From NCBI GenBank assembly GCA_038049695.1, contig CP142452.1, forward strand, positions 69,755,501-69,819,500: a stretch of DNA of 64,000 nt, read 5' to 3'. Position 1 is the stretch's first letter. Every line of letters starts with the position of its first letter. This document shows, piece after piece, positions 11,524 through 21,678 of the stretch. The notes below the pieces were generated by a model, which saw only the letters and a program-made list of their open reading frames with translations, was not told the DNA's origin and made no database searches. The translations under genes were made by a program, and so were the position numbers. This DNA comes from Cinnamomum chago (taxonomy: Eukaryota > Streptophyta > Magnoliopsida > Laurales > Lauraceae).

Positions 11524-11535
11524 CAAATGAAATAC

Positions 11536-13734
11536 CTATCGCCCACCCCCTAATGTTGATAAGAAACGGTTCTCTAAACTATTCTGCTCACTAGCTTCAC
11601 CGGTGCAAGGTTGTGATGCTCCACCCAATAAGCTCTCAGCCTCCTCTAGATTGTTATTAACCCAAGGATGGTATTGAGACCCTCTCAACCCTTGGAGCTC
11701 CACCATTACTTCCTTCATTGTAGGCCTTTCTTCCCCTTTAACTTTCAAGCATCTCTTGGCAAGCTGAGCAATAGCTATGAGTTGTGTTTCATGACCCTCA
11801 TTTCGTACCTGGTCCTCTAGAACTTGAAGGAGGCGGTTCTCTTTCATTGCAGAAATGAAATGCATAGCTAAATTTCTGTCCTTTTGAGACCTCCTGGGAC
11901 ATACAGGCTTCTCTGCTGTTAGGAGCTCCACAAGAACAACCCCAAAGCTGTACACATCACTCTTAGCCGTTAATTGACCTGTTTGGAAGTACTCAGGGTC
12001 CAAATATCCCAAAGTCCCTTGTACCAATGTGGTTATTTGCGTTTGATCAATAGGGACCAATCTCGAAGCTCCGAAATCTGATACTTTTGCAGTGAGATTA
12101 TCATCTAAGAGTATATTAGCAGACTTAACATCTCTATGAAAGATTGGAATTGAAGCAGCAGAGTGCAAATAAGTGAGTGCTTCTGCAGTTTCTGTAGCAA
12201 TCCTTAGACGATTTTGCAATGAGATCGACTGTATGCAACCAGTTTCATGGATGTGGGCATAGAGGGTCTCATTGGAGATAAATTCATATACTAGCAAAGG
12301 GACTTGGTCTTCTAAACAACATCCCAATATTTTCACCACATTTCTATGGTTGATCTGGGACAAAATATCAATCTCATTTATGAACTGCTCAATTTGACTG
12401 GCATCCACTATTTTAGATTTCTTAATGGCAACTGTTCTGTTATCTGGCAAAGTTCCTTTATATACTACACCATAACCTCCCTGGCCAACTATCCTACTAA
12501 CACTGTAGTTCTCCGTAGCTCTTTCAAGCTCTTTTGCAGTGAAGATCTTGAATGATTCAGTTCTGCGAGAAGAGATTTTTTGTTGCAGCAAATAACCACC
12601 ATTTTGTTGAAAGAGTTTCTCCTTGAGTTTAATCATCTCTCTTTTTCTGCATGCCCAATACGTCCAAGCAGTACCAATGAATAGAAACATCAGGCTTAAA
12701 CCAATTCCTGCATAAAGATTTATAATTGTTCAAATTTATAGATACTTTAAGATGGTCTATACAAAATTCTCATTCGAACCTGTTTGTTTGGATATAGGGC
12801 GTCAAATGGGTATTCAATTATTTGAGAATCTGAAGTCTCAAGTTATAAATAAAGCAGGTAGGAGCCTATTTTTTTATCCAAGAAATTCGGATCCAGATCC
12901 AAATTTTTCCAATCCTATATGCTTGGATTCAGAAGGTTGTATGTTGCGAACGAAGGGTCCATTTTGATATATATAGATTTTAAGTGTCCACATGGCTTGA
13001 GTTATTGATATTAGAAGATCTACGTACCTTTAGTCATATACCATTTCAAAGCCCCACTTGTTAGTTTTAAAATTTTATTTTGAAGCTTTGTTATCCAATG
13101 ATAGTAATGCATTCGACATCGTATTTTGGTTCAATATCTGGTTTTAGATCCCTTTTTTTAGTTGAAGTTGGATCCAAGATTCAAAACATATGCTTCATAT
13201 TAGATCAAGATTTGAATCTAGATCTAATATGTGAAAATGATCTTGGTCTAGGTCCACCATGGTTCCGCCCTGGCCCAACTTGTTTCATCCCCAAGTAGTG
13301 AGCTCCTAGAAGTTTAAAGAAATGTCTTCCTAATGGTAAAGATCCACGTAGGACCAACAAATGTTTTTTCCCTTTTGGTTGGAAATGATTGTTGGCCGTC
13401 TCCCTAATAACGTAATAATAGAAAAGTCAAAGTCCAATCTATAGCTCCATCTTATATCTTTTTAGCTTCTCTCTTTTTAGTATTCTTTAGTTGGAACCAT
13501 TTTACTATAAGTTCTTAAGAATTCAGTAGAAAGCAAACAGACCAATGAGACATGTTTGCGTGGCATTCTTATTCTCCTCTGGAAATGCCTTTTCATGCAG
13601 ATTTGCAGAAAATTAAACTACTTTTGACATTTTTTCTTAGAAAAAACTTTCCCCGCACCAAATGAAAGAAGAGGGACTCCTTGGAAAAGTGCACCACTTT
13701 TCCTTTCCTCATTATACAAAGTACCTTTGTTGTG

Positions 13735-13776
<42 letters not shown>

Positions 13777-16700
13777 TCTAACCATCAATTGATAGGATAA
13801 TCAATCGATTGGTAACCCATTAGTAGCAAATTTAATGGTAACCCCTCATTGTATGATAATGGAGCTCGTTAATCTAAACTATCCTTTCAAACTCTATCCC
13901 TAAGTAGCCTTTGCTAGCTAGGCTCCTAGCAAAGAAGAGTAAGAAGGAAGAAAGTAATCACTTGCTCTAAACATGATCGATCCAGTGTCTAATATCACAC
14001 CCGTTAAAGTTATAAAGACTATTTGAACAATTTGGGTTAACAAATGTTGGGGCCTTATCATGCATTTGTGCTTCGTCTTCCAAAACAATTCACCTTCAAA
14101 ATTTTCAGGCTTTACCTCTTAGTTGGACTTGATTTGTGTTTTTTCTCCTATGAGCTGGACTCATTTCTCTCTTGATAATAAAAAGGGCCTATTTGTTTGG
14201 ATGATATCTAAGAGCTATTTGTTCGGATTATATCTGAGAATTCTTGCATGGGAGATTTCTGAATCTCGACAATGCTGTCTCTAAAATTGGATTCTCTCAT
14301 GTTCAAGGACAAAATGTCGAAATTTGAAGTCGAAAAATCTAAAAATCCAAAAACGCCAATGCAAAAGGCTGAACTTTTGGAAGCTCCTAAACCAAAAATT
14401 CCAAATGTTTATATTTTGGTAAAAGGAAATTCCAAATGTTGAGAGGTTCAATATACTATCGAAAATTCCCAATAGAAAAAACTCTTGCAAACGCCCCTTA
14501 ATGTGCTAGCCACGGCCTAGAGGTTAATGATAGGCCCAAGTTGGCTCAGTAAATTTAACACAAAAGGACAAGGGCCGGCCTGTATCTTTGAAAGGATTTC
14601 TAACTACAATATGTGGTTTTAGTATTTAGAGATTGATGTGATGGTTGTCCCCTTAGCAATTAAAAATGTCATGTTTCATTACTAAAAGCCCAAATTCCAA
14701 CCACATGAAAAGTTTCATTTAAGCTTTTGATTTTTCAGAATTCTAACCTTTTAGGCATTTACAAATACTCCACCCAAGAGAAAAATTTAGAAATTCCACC
14801 CCGGGAACAACTTATTAGGGAATTTACAAATTCCTTGCACATGAATTCTTTCAAATAAACAAGCTTCATAACTGCGAATGAACTACGTTAGGCTTAATTC
14901 TATCAGGTGGATATAAGCTTGAATATTAGGCCTAAAATTAAGTTGGTTGGCAAGCCAACCTTTCTCATGAATAGGCTGCCTTTTCTTGTAAAGATTGAGG
15001 GTGTTACCTAAGAAGACCTTGAGTACCGGAAATTCTTTAGAATCCTTAGTGCAACCATTTCCATCTTTGTTAGGATCGCCATGGGTACCGTTTGGGCAGG
15101 TGCATATGTAGCTTCCTACGGTGTTGGTGCAATTTCCTTTGCAAGGATAGTTTCTTTGATCTTGACACTCATCAATATCTGCATAGCCAACCATAGACAA
15201 TATATAGGAGTACATCATTATCCAGCAGAGCTCATAAAACGATAAATTCAGTACTGAAAATTTTGCATTTTCAATTGAAATCGGGCTTTGCTAACACATT
15301 AAGAATTTATTTGTGTGAAGCACGGATTCTGCTCTTTTACTAAAAAGAAAAAAAAGAAGGGAAGGAGGGGCGCAGGGGATATATCTAGGGACATACATGA
15401 GTACTTGATTCTTCGTTTATTTAGAGGTTTCAATCTGTAAAAAATCAGATTTGAAACTTGTTTTAGGCTCTAATTCATAAATGGGTCCAAGTCAATAACC
15501 CAACTTAGATTTCAATTGATAACTATGTACAATTTTGGGTCCATACGGTTCTGACCCATGCATCCGGGACCAAACATTTGTTATGAAGTGTAGCTCAAAT
15601 TAAATTTTCATCAGACATTTTTATGTTTAATCCTTGAGGTAGTAAACTTGATGTAAAATTGAATGATATTCTTATTTTAAGGAAAAAAAAGTTTAAAAAT
15701 GAAAAAAAAGTTTGAAATGGTTTTGATCTAAGATTCTGGCCCTCTAGTTAGGCTGAATTTTAGAACCGAATCTGGGTCATATCCCCCAATTGAAATCGGG
15801 TCTAGAATCAATAAAATAAGCTCCGAGTGAAGAGCCGGATCCGGAACTCAAGCCGTTATTTATAGAAGGGGCGGGATCAAGGTCCGGTATGGTTCCGACC
15901 CGAACCGTCGGGTTTGCAATCCTAATATATCATTATACCTTTGCATTCTCCTTTGACGTAAGGGTTCCCTTGATAACCAGAAGAGCAATTGCAGGTATAC
16001 CCCGGACCATTACTAGAATCACTGCAGTAGCTATTCTCGCTGAGACAGGCATACGTCGCCTGTTTCGCTTGTGCTTCTTTGCACGTCTCATCCCCCGCTG
16101 CCCAATCAATCACCACTGGCACGCTTGAGCTTCTATTCAGGAAATTATTTCCCTCGAGATCGGACAAGGAGAAGTTGAACTGATCCTGGTCGACGAGGAA
16201 GGAGAAGCTGCATGGATTGAACTTCAACACTTTGCTGTGGTTGCTGAAGCTCCCGAGGTCGATATCGATGCTCTTGACGCCTGCAGGGATAGGAGACTGG
16301 CAGCAGCCGATGCCAGTGCAGGAGTCGTTGATGATACTGGCCTTGTCCTCGCAGTAGGAGATGCAGCCGCTGGTGAAGTTGCGGCCCCAGGAGCCTGTGA
16401 GTAAGGCCGACGTGTCGCATCCAATGGCTGTCAATTTGTTGCGGGTGCTAGAGAATGTGAAGGGGACCTCATCGTTGAGGTAGATAAAGTAGCGATTATA
16501 GTAATTGGAGTCGTAACATTCCCAACCTATCCAAGATCTGATGGTCATCTGTCCGAGGAGAGAGATGTTTAGGACTTCAATTTCGCCCCAGAAGGGCGTT
16601 GGGGTCGTCAGCGTATCGTTGCATGTGATATTGAACCAGCTGTTTCGGAAGCACCTGGGGTCGCCCATGCCAAATGGGTAGGGAATCTTTACATCTCCAC

Positions 16701-16788
16701 ACTGAGTTTGGCACTCGGCGTTCATCACATCTGCTGCTGCTGCTATTGATACACAACACAAGATCTGAAGCAACAAGTGCAAAACCAT
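11536..16788 (-). CDS. Wall-associated receptor kinase (WAK/WAK-like)
   Basis: Three exons join in phase: 16788-15939, 15178-15008 and 12707-11536, with GT-AG introns of 760 and 2300 bp, giving about 730 residues, usual for WAKs. The protein has a signal peptide (MVLHLLLQILCCVSIAAAA), a GUB_WAK pectin-binding domain (about 25-125; CGDVKIPYPFGMGDP), a Cys-rich EGF-like segment ending exon 1, an EGF-Ca domain in exon 2 (DIDECQDQRNYPC), a transmembrane segment at the start of exon 3 (about 341-360) and a cytoplasmic kinase. The kinase shows GQGGYG, VAIK (Lys about 436), HRDVKSANIL (Asp about 533), DFG (about 551) and GTLGYLDPEYF, so it is an RD kinase with all key residues. WAKs bind cell-wall pectin or oligogalacturonides and signal in growth and defence. 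An upstream in-frame ATG at 16851 exists, but the start at 16788 gives the proper signal peptide. It appears intact; expression is not shown. Confidence 0.93.
13737..13772. repeat. (GA)n microsatellite in WAK intron 2
   Basis: An uninterrupted GA run of 36 bases lies in the 2.3-kb second intron of the kinase gene. The rest of that intron shows only degenerate AT-rich sequence. Confidence 0.95.
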
Positions 16789-17054
16789 CTCTCTCTCTCT
16801 CTGGGTTACTCTCTTCTCTCTTTGTGCAATGGAGTGAGATGATTCTTGCATGCGTCCATTGCTTTATTGCTATGAAATGTGGACTCGATCATTATTTTTC
16901 TTTTTTTCTTTTTTTTTGGTGGGGATTGACTCATTCAACTGTGGGTGAATAGAAAAGCGCGTACGTAGAATGGCCGTTACCTTTCAGTCAAGAGAGGGAC
17001 GCAAGTAGACTCGACTAACAAACGACAAAGTGGATCAATTGAGAGATAATATTG

Positions 17055-17209
17055 TCCCAAATGATAGCTCAGATTACCTAAAATCACGGTTTGTAATATG
17101 AAGATTATAGGTTTGAAAGGAGGAGTTTATCCGGCTTTTCTCTGAACCTGGAGGAATTAGTTCAGCCCAAAAATTTGAGAATCCTCTGATAGCCAAAAAA
17201 AATAAAAAG
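17055..17209 (+). mobile_element. Diverged tRNA-derived SINE
   Basis: The stretch TGATAGCTCAGATTACCTAA, then ATCACGGTTTG, AGGTTTGAAA, GGAGGAGTTTATCC and GAACCTGGAGGAATTAGTTC, ending in an A-rich tail, parallels the SINE at 48475-48644 in order. It has lost the segment after the B box. It is an old member of the family and no clear target duplication remains. Confidence 0.7.
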
Positions 17210-17847
17210 ACCATTGTCTGAAGTTAGCAAAAAAAATATATATAATAATAGCATTATATAGATGCTAAGCAAGCAGGTCCGGATGTGTGGAGTTCCTACA
17301 TAGATGGGGGACTGGAACGATTTTGTCATATATATTGATAACCAGCGACAAAGTGCCTGCCTATAAATATATATATATATATTGAACACACATAATAAGC
17401 ATGAAAAAGATATTGGGTCACAATTGCATTTTTTAAATACATATAAAAATAAATTAATGCATTAATAATGAACGCATAAATTAGAATAAGCTATAACAGC
17501 AAAAAGAAATATTTATTGAGTTTAGTTTGAAAAAAAAAAAAAAGAAACGCAGAATAGATCACATAATTATTGTTCCAAGTTACGTACATGCTGTGAATTC
17601 AAAGCAATTTAGATGATCATAAAGAAACGTCATCAATTAATGTCATCTAATTTTTGCCGCATTAGAAGTTGATGCAATATGTTGGGCTTTCAATTCTCTA
17701 GATAAAGTCCAGCTCATGTTTATCACAAAATAGGGTGTTGAGATGGGCTACAGGATGCATCATGCATAAGTGGCAAAACAAATCATATTGCTTTAATATA
17801 TATAGTGTGCTTTTTTGTTATACCAACGAAAATGCGAGATATATATA

Positions 17848-17931
17848 GGGTAATATTCAAGTGAGGGAAACTTTCCCAAAAGGGGAGTGTCCCTCACCAC
17901 ATGGTGAGGGGATCCCTCACTTGAATATTCC
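17848..17931. mobile_element. 84-bp hairpin element in a TA tract (MITE-like)
   Basis: The ends GGGTAATATTCAAGTGAGGG and (other strand) GGAATATTCAAGTGAGGGAT pair over about 20 bp, and the interior contains a second palindrome, CCCTCACCACATGGTGAGGG. Both flanks are TA repeats (ATATATA). There is no coding content. It resembles the TA-flanked hairpins at 8152-8529 and 62865-62991 in layout. Confidence 0.7.
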
Positions 17932-18447
17932 TCATATATATAAATATATATATATATGGGGTAGGTTGAGTGGTGTTTGCACCTCACAAACATGACCATG
18001 ATGGAGCTCTTAGTCTTCAAGTTTAGTTTGGAGTATCACTTCTGAGTTCTGACCCTTAACTCAGCTTAAAAAGGGAAAAAAAAAAAAAAAAAAAAAAACT
18101 TTGTCGACTACAAAAGGTCTCGAACAAATCAGACAATTGGAAGGAATTTCTATGACAATTAAATGCACCAATCAACGGTACAGTAGCCCCCACTTCATTA
18201 CAGGATTCCTGATGTCTGTGCGACTGGGCCAGTGTGTACATGGCTGTTAAATTAGCAGTGGTAGGTTTCATTTGCATTTTAACTAGTTACGTGGTCTTTA
18301 TTTTCTTATCACAAATGCACACAATATTTATAACTCACTCTAGAGTTTCGGCCTTAATTTCAATCTACTTGGTTGAGTGGCTGGTAGCTTGACTTGACTT
18401 GGCCAGCTATTAAATTGAGTGAACTCCATTAAGTCAAGTTAAATTCC

Positions 18448-18679
18448 AAACAACCCCAAAGGGTTGGCCAAGTGGTCAGGACCACGGTTCCTCCCTTTTC
18501 CGGAGCTAGAGGTCTTGGTATCGACCCCCGGTTCTCCCATCTTCAGGAGCCGAAGGTTGAGTTTACTTGTGCTACCACCTAGGGGCCACAGGGGTTTTAC
18601 CCAGCTTCTCTCTGGGCCCGGAGGGAATAGTCCAACCCAAAGAATTGGGAACCCTCCGTTAGCCAAAAAAAAAAAAAAG
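18448..18679 (+). mobile_element. tRNA-derived SINE with 12-bp target duplication
   Basis: A head like a tRNA promoter (GGTTGGCCAAGTGGTCAGGA as A box, GGTATCGACCCCCGG as B box) is followed by a tail body (CTACCACCTAGGGGCC, GGGCCCGGAGGGAATAGTCC, GGGAACCCTCCGTTAGCC) and a poly-A run. The duplication AAGTTAAATTCC / AAGTTAAATTTC flanks it (18436-18447 and 18680-18691). The element at 42567 is the same type. This body is widespread in plant SINEs (Au-like), although I could not compare it to a library. Confidence 0.9.
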
Positions 18680-18691
18680 AAGTTAAATTTC

Positions 18692-18870
18692 AAGGGGTGG
18701 TTCAGTTGGTCTAAGACCAATATTTACACCTAAACATTGTGGGTTCGAAACTGTACTACCATATTGTGGCCAAAGGAAAATTTTATCCTATTTTATTTTC
18801 TTGACCCGTAAGAATTATTCTGGACAAAGGACTGAAAACCTCCGTTATAAAAAATAAATAAATAAATAAA
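18692..18870 (+). mobile_element. Second tRNA-derived SINE, directly behind the first
   Basis: It starts AAGGGGTGGTTCAGTTGGTC (A box), contains GTGGGTTCGAAACTG (B box) and a diverged version of the same tail (GACAAAGGACTGAAAACCTC), and ends in (AAAT)n. It begins exactly where the target duplication of the preceding SINE ends, so the first SINE inserted at or next to the 5' end of this one. Confidence 0.8.
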
Positions 18871-19226
18871 GCCAAGTTTCATCACCACATAATAGCCGTT
18901 CCTTTTTAGGGCTATCAAAAAGTCCTTAGCCAACAAAGTACTTTCACCCACCCATTAATAAGGCCCCTTAATAGAGTATGCAATAGACCACTGAGGTTAC
19001 TCGGGGGGCCTACTCATGAAATGTAGAAAATTCTACTCAAGTAGACGACTTGGCCAGCTATTAAATTGAGTGACTCCATCAAGCCAAGTCAAGTCAAGCC
19101 AATTTCATCACCATCCATTCAATAATCGTCGTTCCTCTCTAGGGTTATCAAAATGTCCTAACACAGAACTTTTAACCACTCATTGATAAGGCCCCTTCAT
19201 AGAGTATGCAATAAGGCCCCTTCAAT

Positions 19227-19395
19227 GGAACCGGATCCCCTATTTGGTCCAAACAGGGGCCCCCACGTGGTGGGTGGGGGGGGAAGGGGGGCGGAGGAGA
19301 GAAAAAGTAAATTTCTCTTTCTTCCGCCCCCCCCCCCCCCCCCCCCCACACACACGTGGGGGCCCCTGTTTGGTCCAAACAGGGGATCCTCTTCC
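19227..19395. mobile_element. G/C-run hairpin MITE, copy 1, 9-bp target duplication
   Basis: A 169-bp element is flanked by CCCTTCAAT on both sides (19218-19226 and 19396-19404). The arms, GGAACCGGATCCCCTATTTG at the left and (other strand) GGAAGAGGATCCCCTGTTTG at the right, continue into a long inverted repeat with GGTCCAAACAGGGGCC and then runs of G on one side and C on the other around a short loop. A second copy is at 35332-35511. The 9-bp duplication points to a Mutator-type miniature element. There is no coding content. Confidence 0.88.
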
Positions 19396-19427
19396 CCCTT
19401 CAATAGACCGGTGAGGTTCCTCGGGCG

Positions 19428-19468
19428 TGGGGGTGGGGGTGGGGGTGGGGGTGGGGGTGGGGGTGGGG
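19428..19468 (+). repeat. (TGGGGG)n minisatellite, strong G-quadruplex potential
   Basis: Six to seven consecutive TGGGGG units occur on the plus strand. The regular runs of five guanines separated by single thymines fit the pattern of a very stable G-quadruplex. Confidence 0.95.
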
Positions 19469-19742
19469 AGGTTAAGTCAAGTCACTCAAGTTAAATTGAG
19501 TGACTCCATTAAGTCAAGTCAAGTCGGGGGGGGACTCAAGTCAAATTGAGTGACTCCATTAAGTCAAGTCACTCAAGTTAAATTGAGTCACTCCATCAAG
19601 TCCAGCCAAGTTTCATCACCATCCATTCAATAATAGCCGTTGCAAAAAGTCCTTAGACAGAGAAATTTCAGCCACTCATTGATAGGGCCCCTTCATAGAG
19701 TATGCAATAGACCAGTGAGGTTGTGGGGGGCCGGGTGGGGGG

Positions 19743-20068
19743 GAATTTTCAACCACTCATTGATAAGGCCCCTTCATAGAGTGTGCAATAAATCAGCGAG
19801 GTGCCCACTCATGAAATGTAGAAAACTCTACTCAATTAGAAAGTAAGCCGATCGGAAGATAAAGATGGAGCACTTATAAAACATATGAATAAAATCTAAA
19901 TACTTGAATTTTCAACCACTCATTGATAAGGCCCCTTCATAGAGTGTGCAATAAATCAGCGAGGTGCCCACTCATGAAATGTAGAAAATTCTACTCAATT
20001 AGAAAGTAAGCCGATCGGAAGATAAAGATGGAGCACTTATAAAACATATGAATAAAATCTAAATACTT
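19743..20068. repeat. Near-perfect 163-bp tandem duplication
   Basis: The unit 19743-19905 (GAATTTTCAACCACTCATTG ... AAATACTT) is repeated at 19906-20068 with a single visible base difference (AAAACTC versus AAAATTC). Such identity marks a recent duplication, or an assembly artefact. Confidence 0.92.
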
Positions 20069-21280
20069 TTATTGATCGATCTCACGATGATCCAGGAATC
20101 AAAAACCCTCAAAGAGCAATAAATGGGGTGCCATTTACTTTGAATGATTTGGATTTTTCACAAGCGCGCCTCACAAATTCCTTGGGTGGAAGTAGGTTAC
20201 CTAGGTTGAAAGGATAAAACCCATGGAGTTTTTTTTTTTTTTTTTAAGAGCCATGGAGTTCGAATGGGGCCTTAGAGTAGGGGTGGACTTACGTTGGAGC
20301 AATCTTGGAAGTTGCCTCAGGTCGGAATTGAAATGTCCATAGAGTTGAATGGGCCTTGGAGAATTAATGTCTCATATGTCTAAATTTGTCGCTCCACATA
20401 TGTCTAGATATAGTCCCACATATGTAAAGCTTCATTGGCGAAAAAAAAAAAAAAAAGAAGAAAAGAAAACAATGCGGGAACACATCACTCCCTCTTCTTC
20501 AACCAATTCTTTCGAAATCCCTTCATGCCGATTGTAGATCGAGCTCCTTATCGCCAGTTCTATATATGTATTGTATAAACTACTGCATCTTCATCAATCA
20601 AACGTATCCAGTATAATCCTTCATAATCACTCTATACTTAAATCTAAATGTTTCATCTCTAAATCCTAATCCCAAACCCTGAATTCCCAAATCTTAATCC
20701 ATAAACCATCAAGTCTGAGTATATCTACAAATCCAAAGATGACCAAATCTATTCCCGTTATCATCTCTTCTTAACCCCACTATAATTAAAAGATAGAATT
20801 TTACTCCCATTATCCAAAAGTTGGAGGCTGTGAGAAAGTGAAAAGGGAAAGGATGGGTGTTCCCAAAATGTTCTTGTATTCAATTTTTTTCTTACAATCC
20901 CACTCACTATGAACTAGCAGCAATCTCCATTGGGCATTGACTTTGACATATAAATTTAGTAAAAGATGATAATGTGAGTTTGAGGATCTAAAATTAAGGT
21001 TAGAACCATTTTTTATTCATCTAATGCTTTTTGGTACTTCTAATTAACATCCTAATTCATTACCTCTTCATTGCCTTATCTTTAATAATTATCATGCATC
21101 TAGTTGAGTTCCAAAAGTTAGACATTTTCTAAAGAAAAACTTATAGGTGCTATTTGGTAATGTAAAAAGGTCTAGCAAAGTCTAGCAAAAAAAATTTTAA
21201 TGTTAAGTCTAGCAAAAATTTAGCCCCACCCAAATGAAAATCTGGAGTCCGCCAGTGGTGGATTCTATGTTGCAGTTTCT
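20069..21280. other. Gene-free AT-rich stretch
   Basis: No gene or recognised element. It contains a poly-T run near 20230, a poly-A run near 20440 and the triplet TCTAGCAAA repeated near 21170-21215. Confidence 0.6.
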
Positions 21281-21678
21281 AAAAGGTGGGCTCAATTACC
21301 AAAATTCCTAATAGTGGCCCAATTACGTACCTCATGAAATAAGAGCTTTTTTATTAAAATAGTTTTACCAAATAGACTATTTATAATTAGAACCTAAAAA
21401 TTAGGGATTTTATTTTAGACATTAATCTTATGAACTCTAAGTTAATCATGTAATATGATAGCCAACTAAATGGAAAGTAGAATATTAGGGGCCAATCGGA
21501 AAGTCTAGACTAATTAATAAGAGTTAATTAGATTAAGGTCTAAAATAAAAGCTCTATTTTTATTTTCTAATTTCTCATTTACAATTAGAGTGTTTGGTAA
21601 AACTATAAAAGAAAAAAAGCTCTCATTTCATGAGGCATGGGGCCACCTTAGAATTGTGGCAAATGGGATCCACCTTTT
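21281..21678. mobile_element. Long-inverted-repeat element (MITE candidate)
   Basis: The left arm (AAAAGGTGGGCTC ... AGTGGCCC ... CCTCATGAAATAAGAGCTTT ... AGTTTTACCAAA) recurs inverted at 21575-21678 (TTTGGTAAAACTATA, AAAGCTCTCATTTCATGAGG, GGGGCCACC, GGATCCACCTTTT). The arms are about 90-100 bp and the interior is AT-rich without a gene. The right arm overlaps the left edge of the dispersed repeat, so this element may be part of that repeat. No target duplication was identified. Confidence 0.6.

Larger units (their letters stand above)
18871..19745. repeat. Degenerate tandem array (CATTGATAAGGCCCC / AAGTCAAGTC units)
   Basis: The words CACTCATTGATAAGGCCCCT, TTCATAGAGTATGCAATA, TTTCATCACCATCCATTCAA and TTAAATTGAGTGACTCCATT recur three to six times in varying order between about 18871 and 19745, with related units continuing to 20068. 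This looks like repeated unequal duplication of one ancestral unit, interrupted by the hairpin element at 19227 and the G-rich minisatellite. There is no gene. Confidence 0.75.

Noticed and set aside
11333-11530. An open frame across the GA tract and tandem repeat
   Set aside because: It is a simple-repeat product downstream of the kinase stop codon.
16145-16424. Alternate frames in WAK exon 1
   Set aside because: The exon's main frame encodes the complete pectin-binding and EGF regions in phase with the next exon.
18448-18540. The tRNA-like head of the SINE considered as a real tRNA gene
   Set aside because: It lacks a pairing acceptor stem and is followed by a SINE body with poly-A tail and target duplication.
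19183-19494. Open frames through the G- and C-run hairpin (poly-Gly, poly-Pro)
   Set aside because: These are low-complexity products of homopolymer runs inside a miniature transposon.
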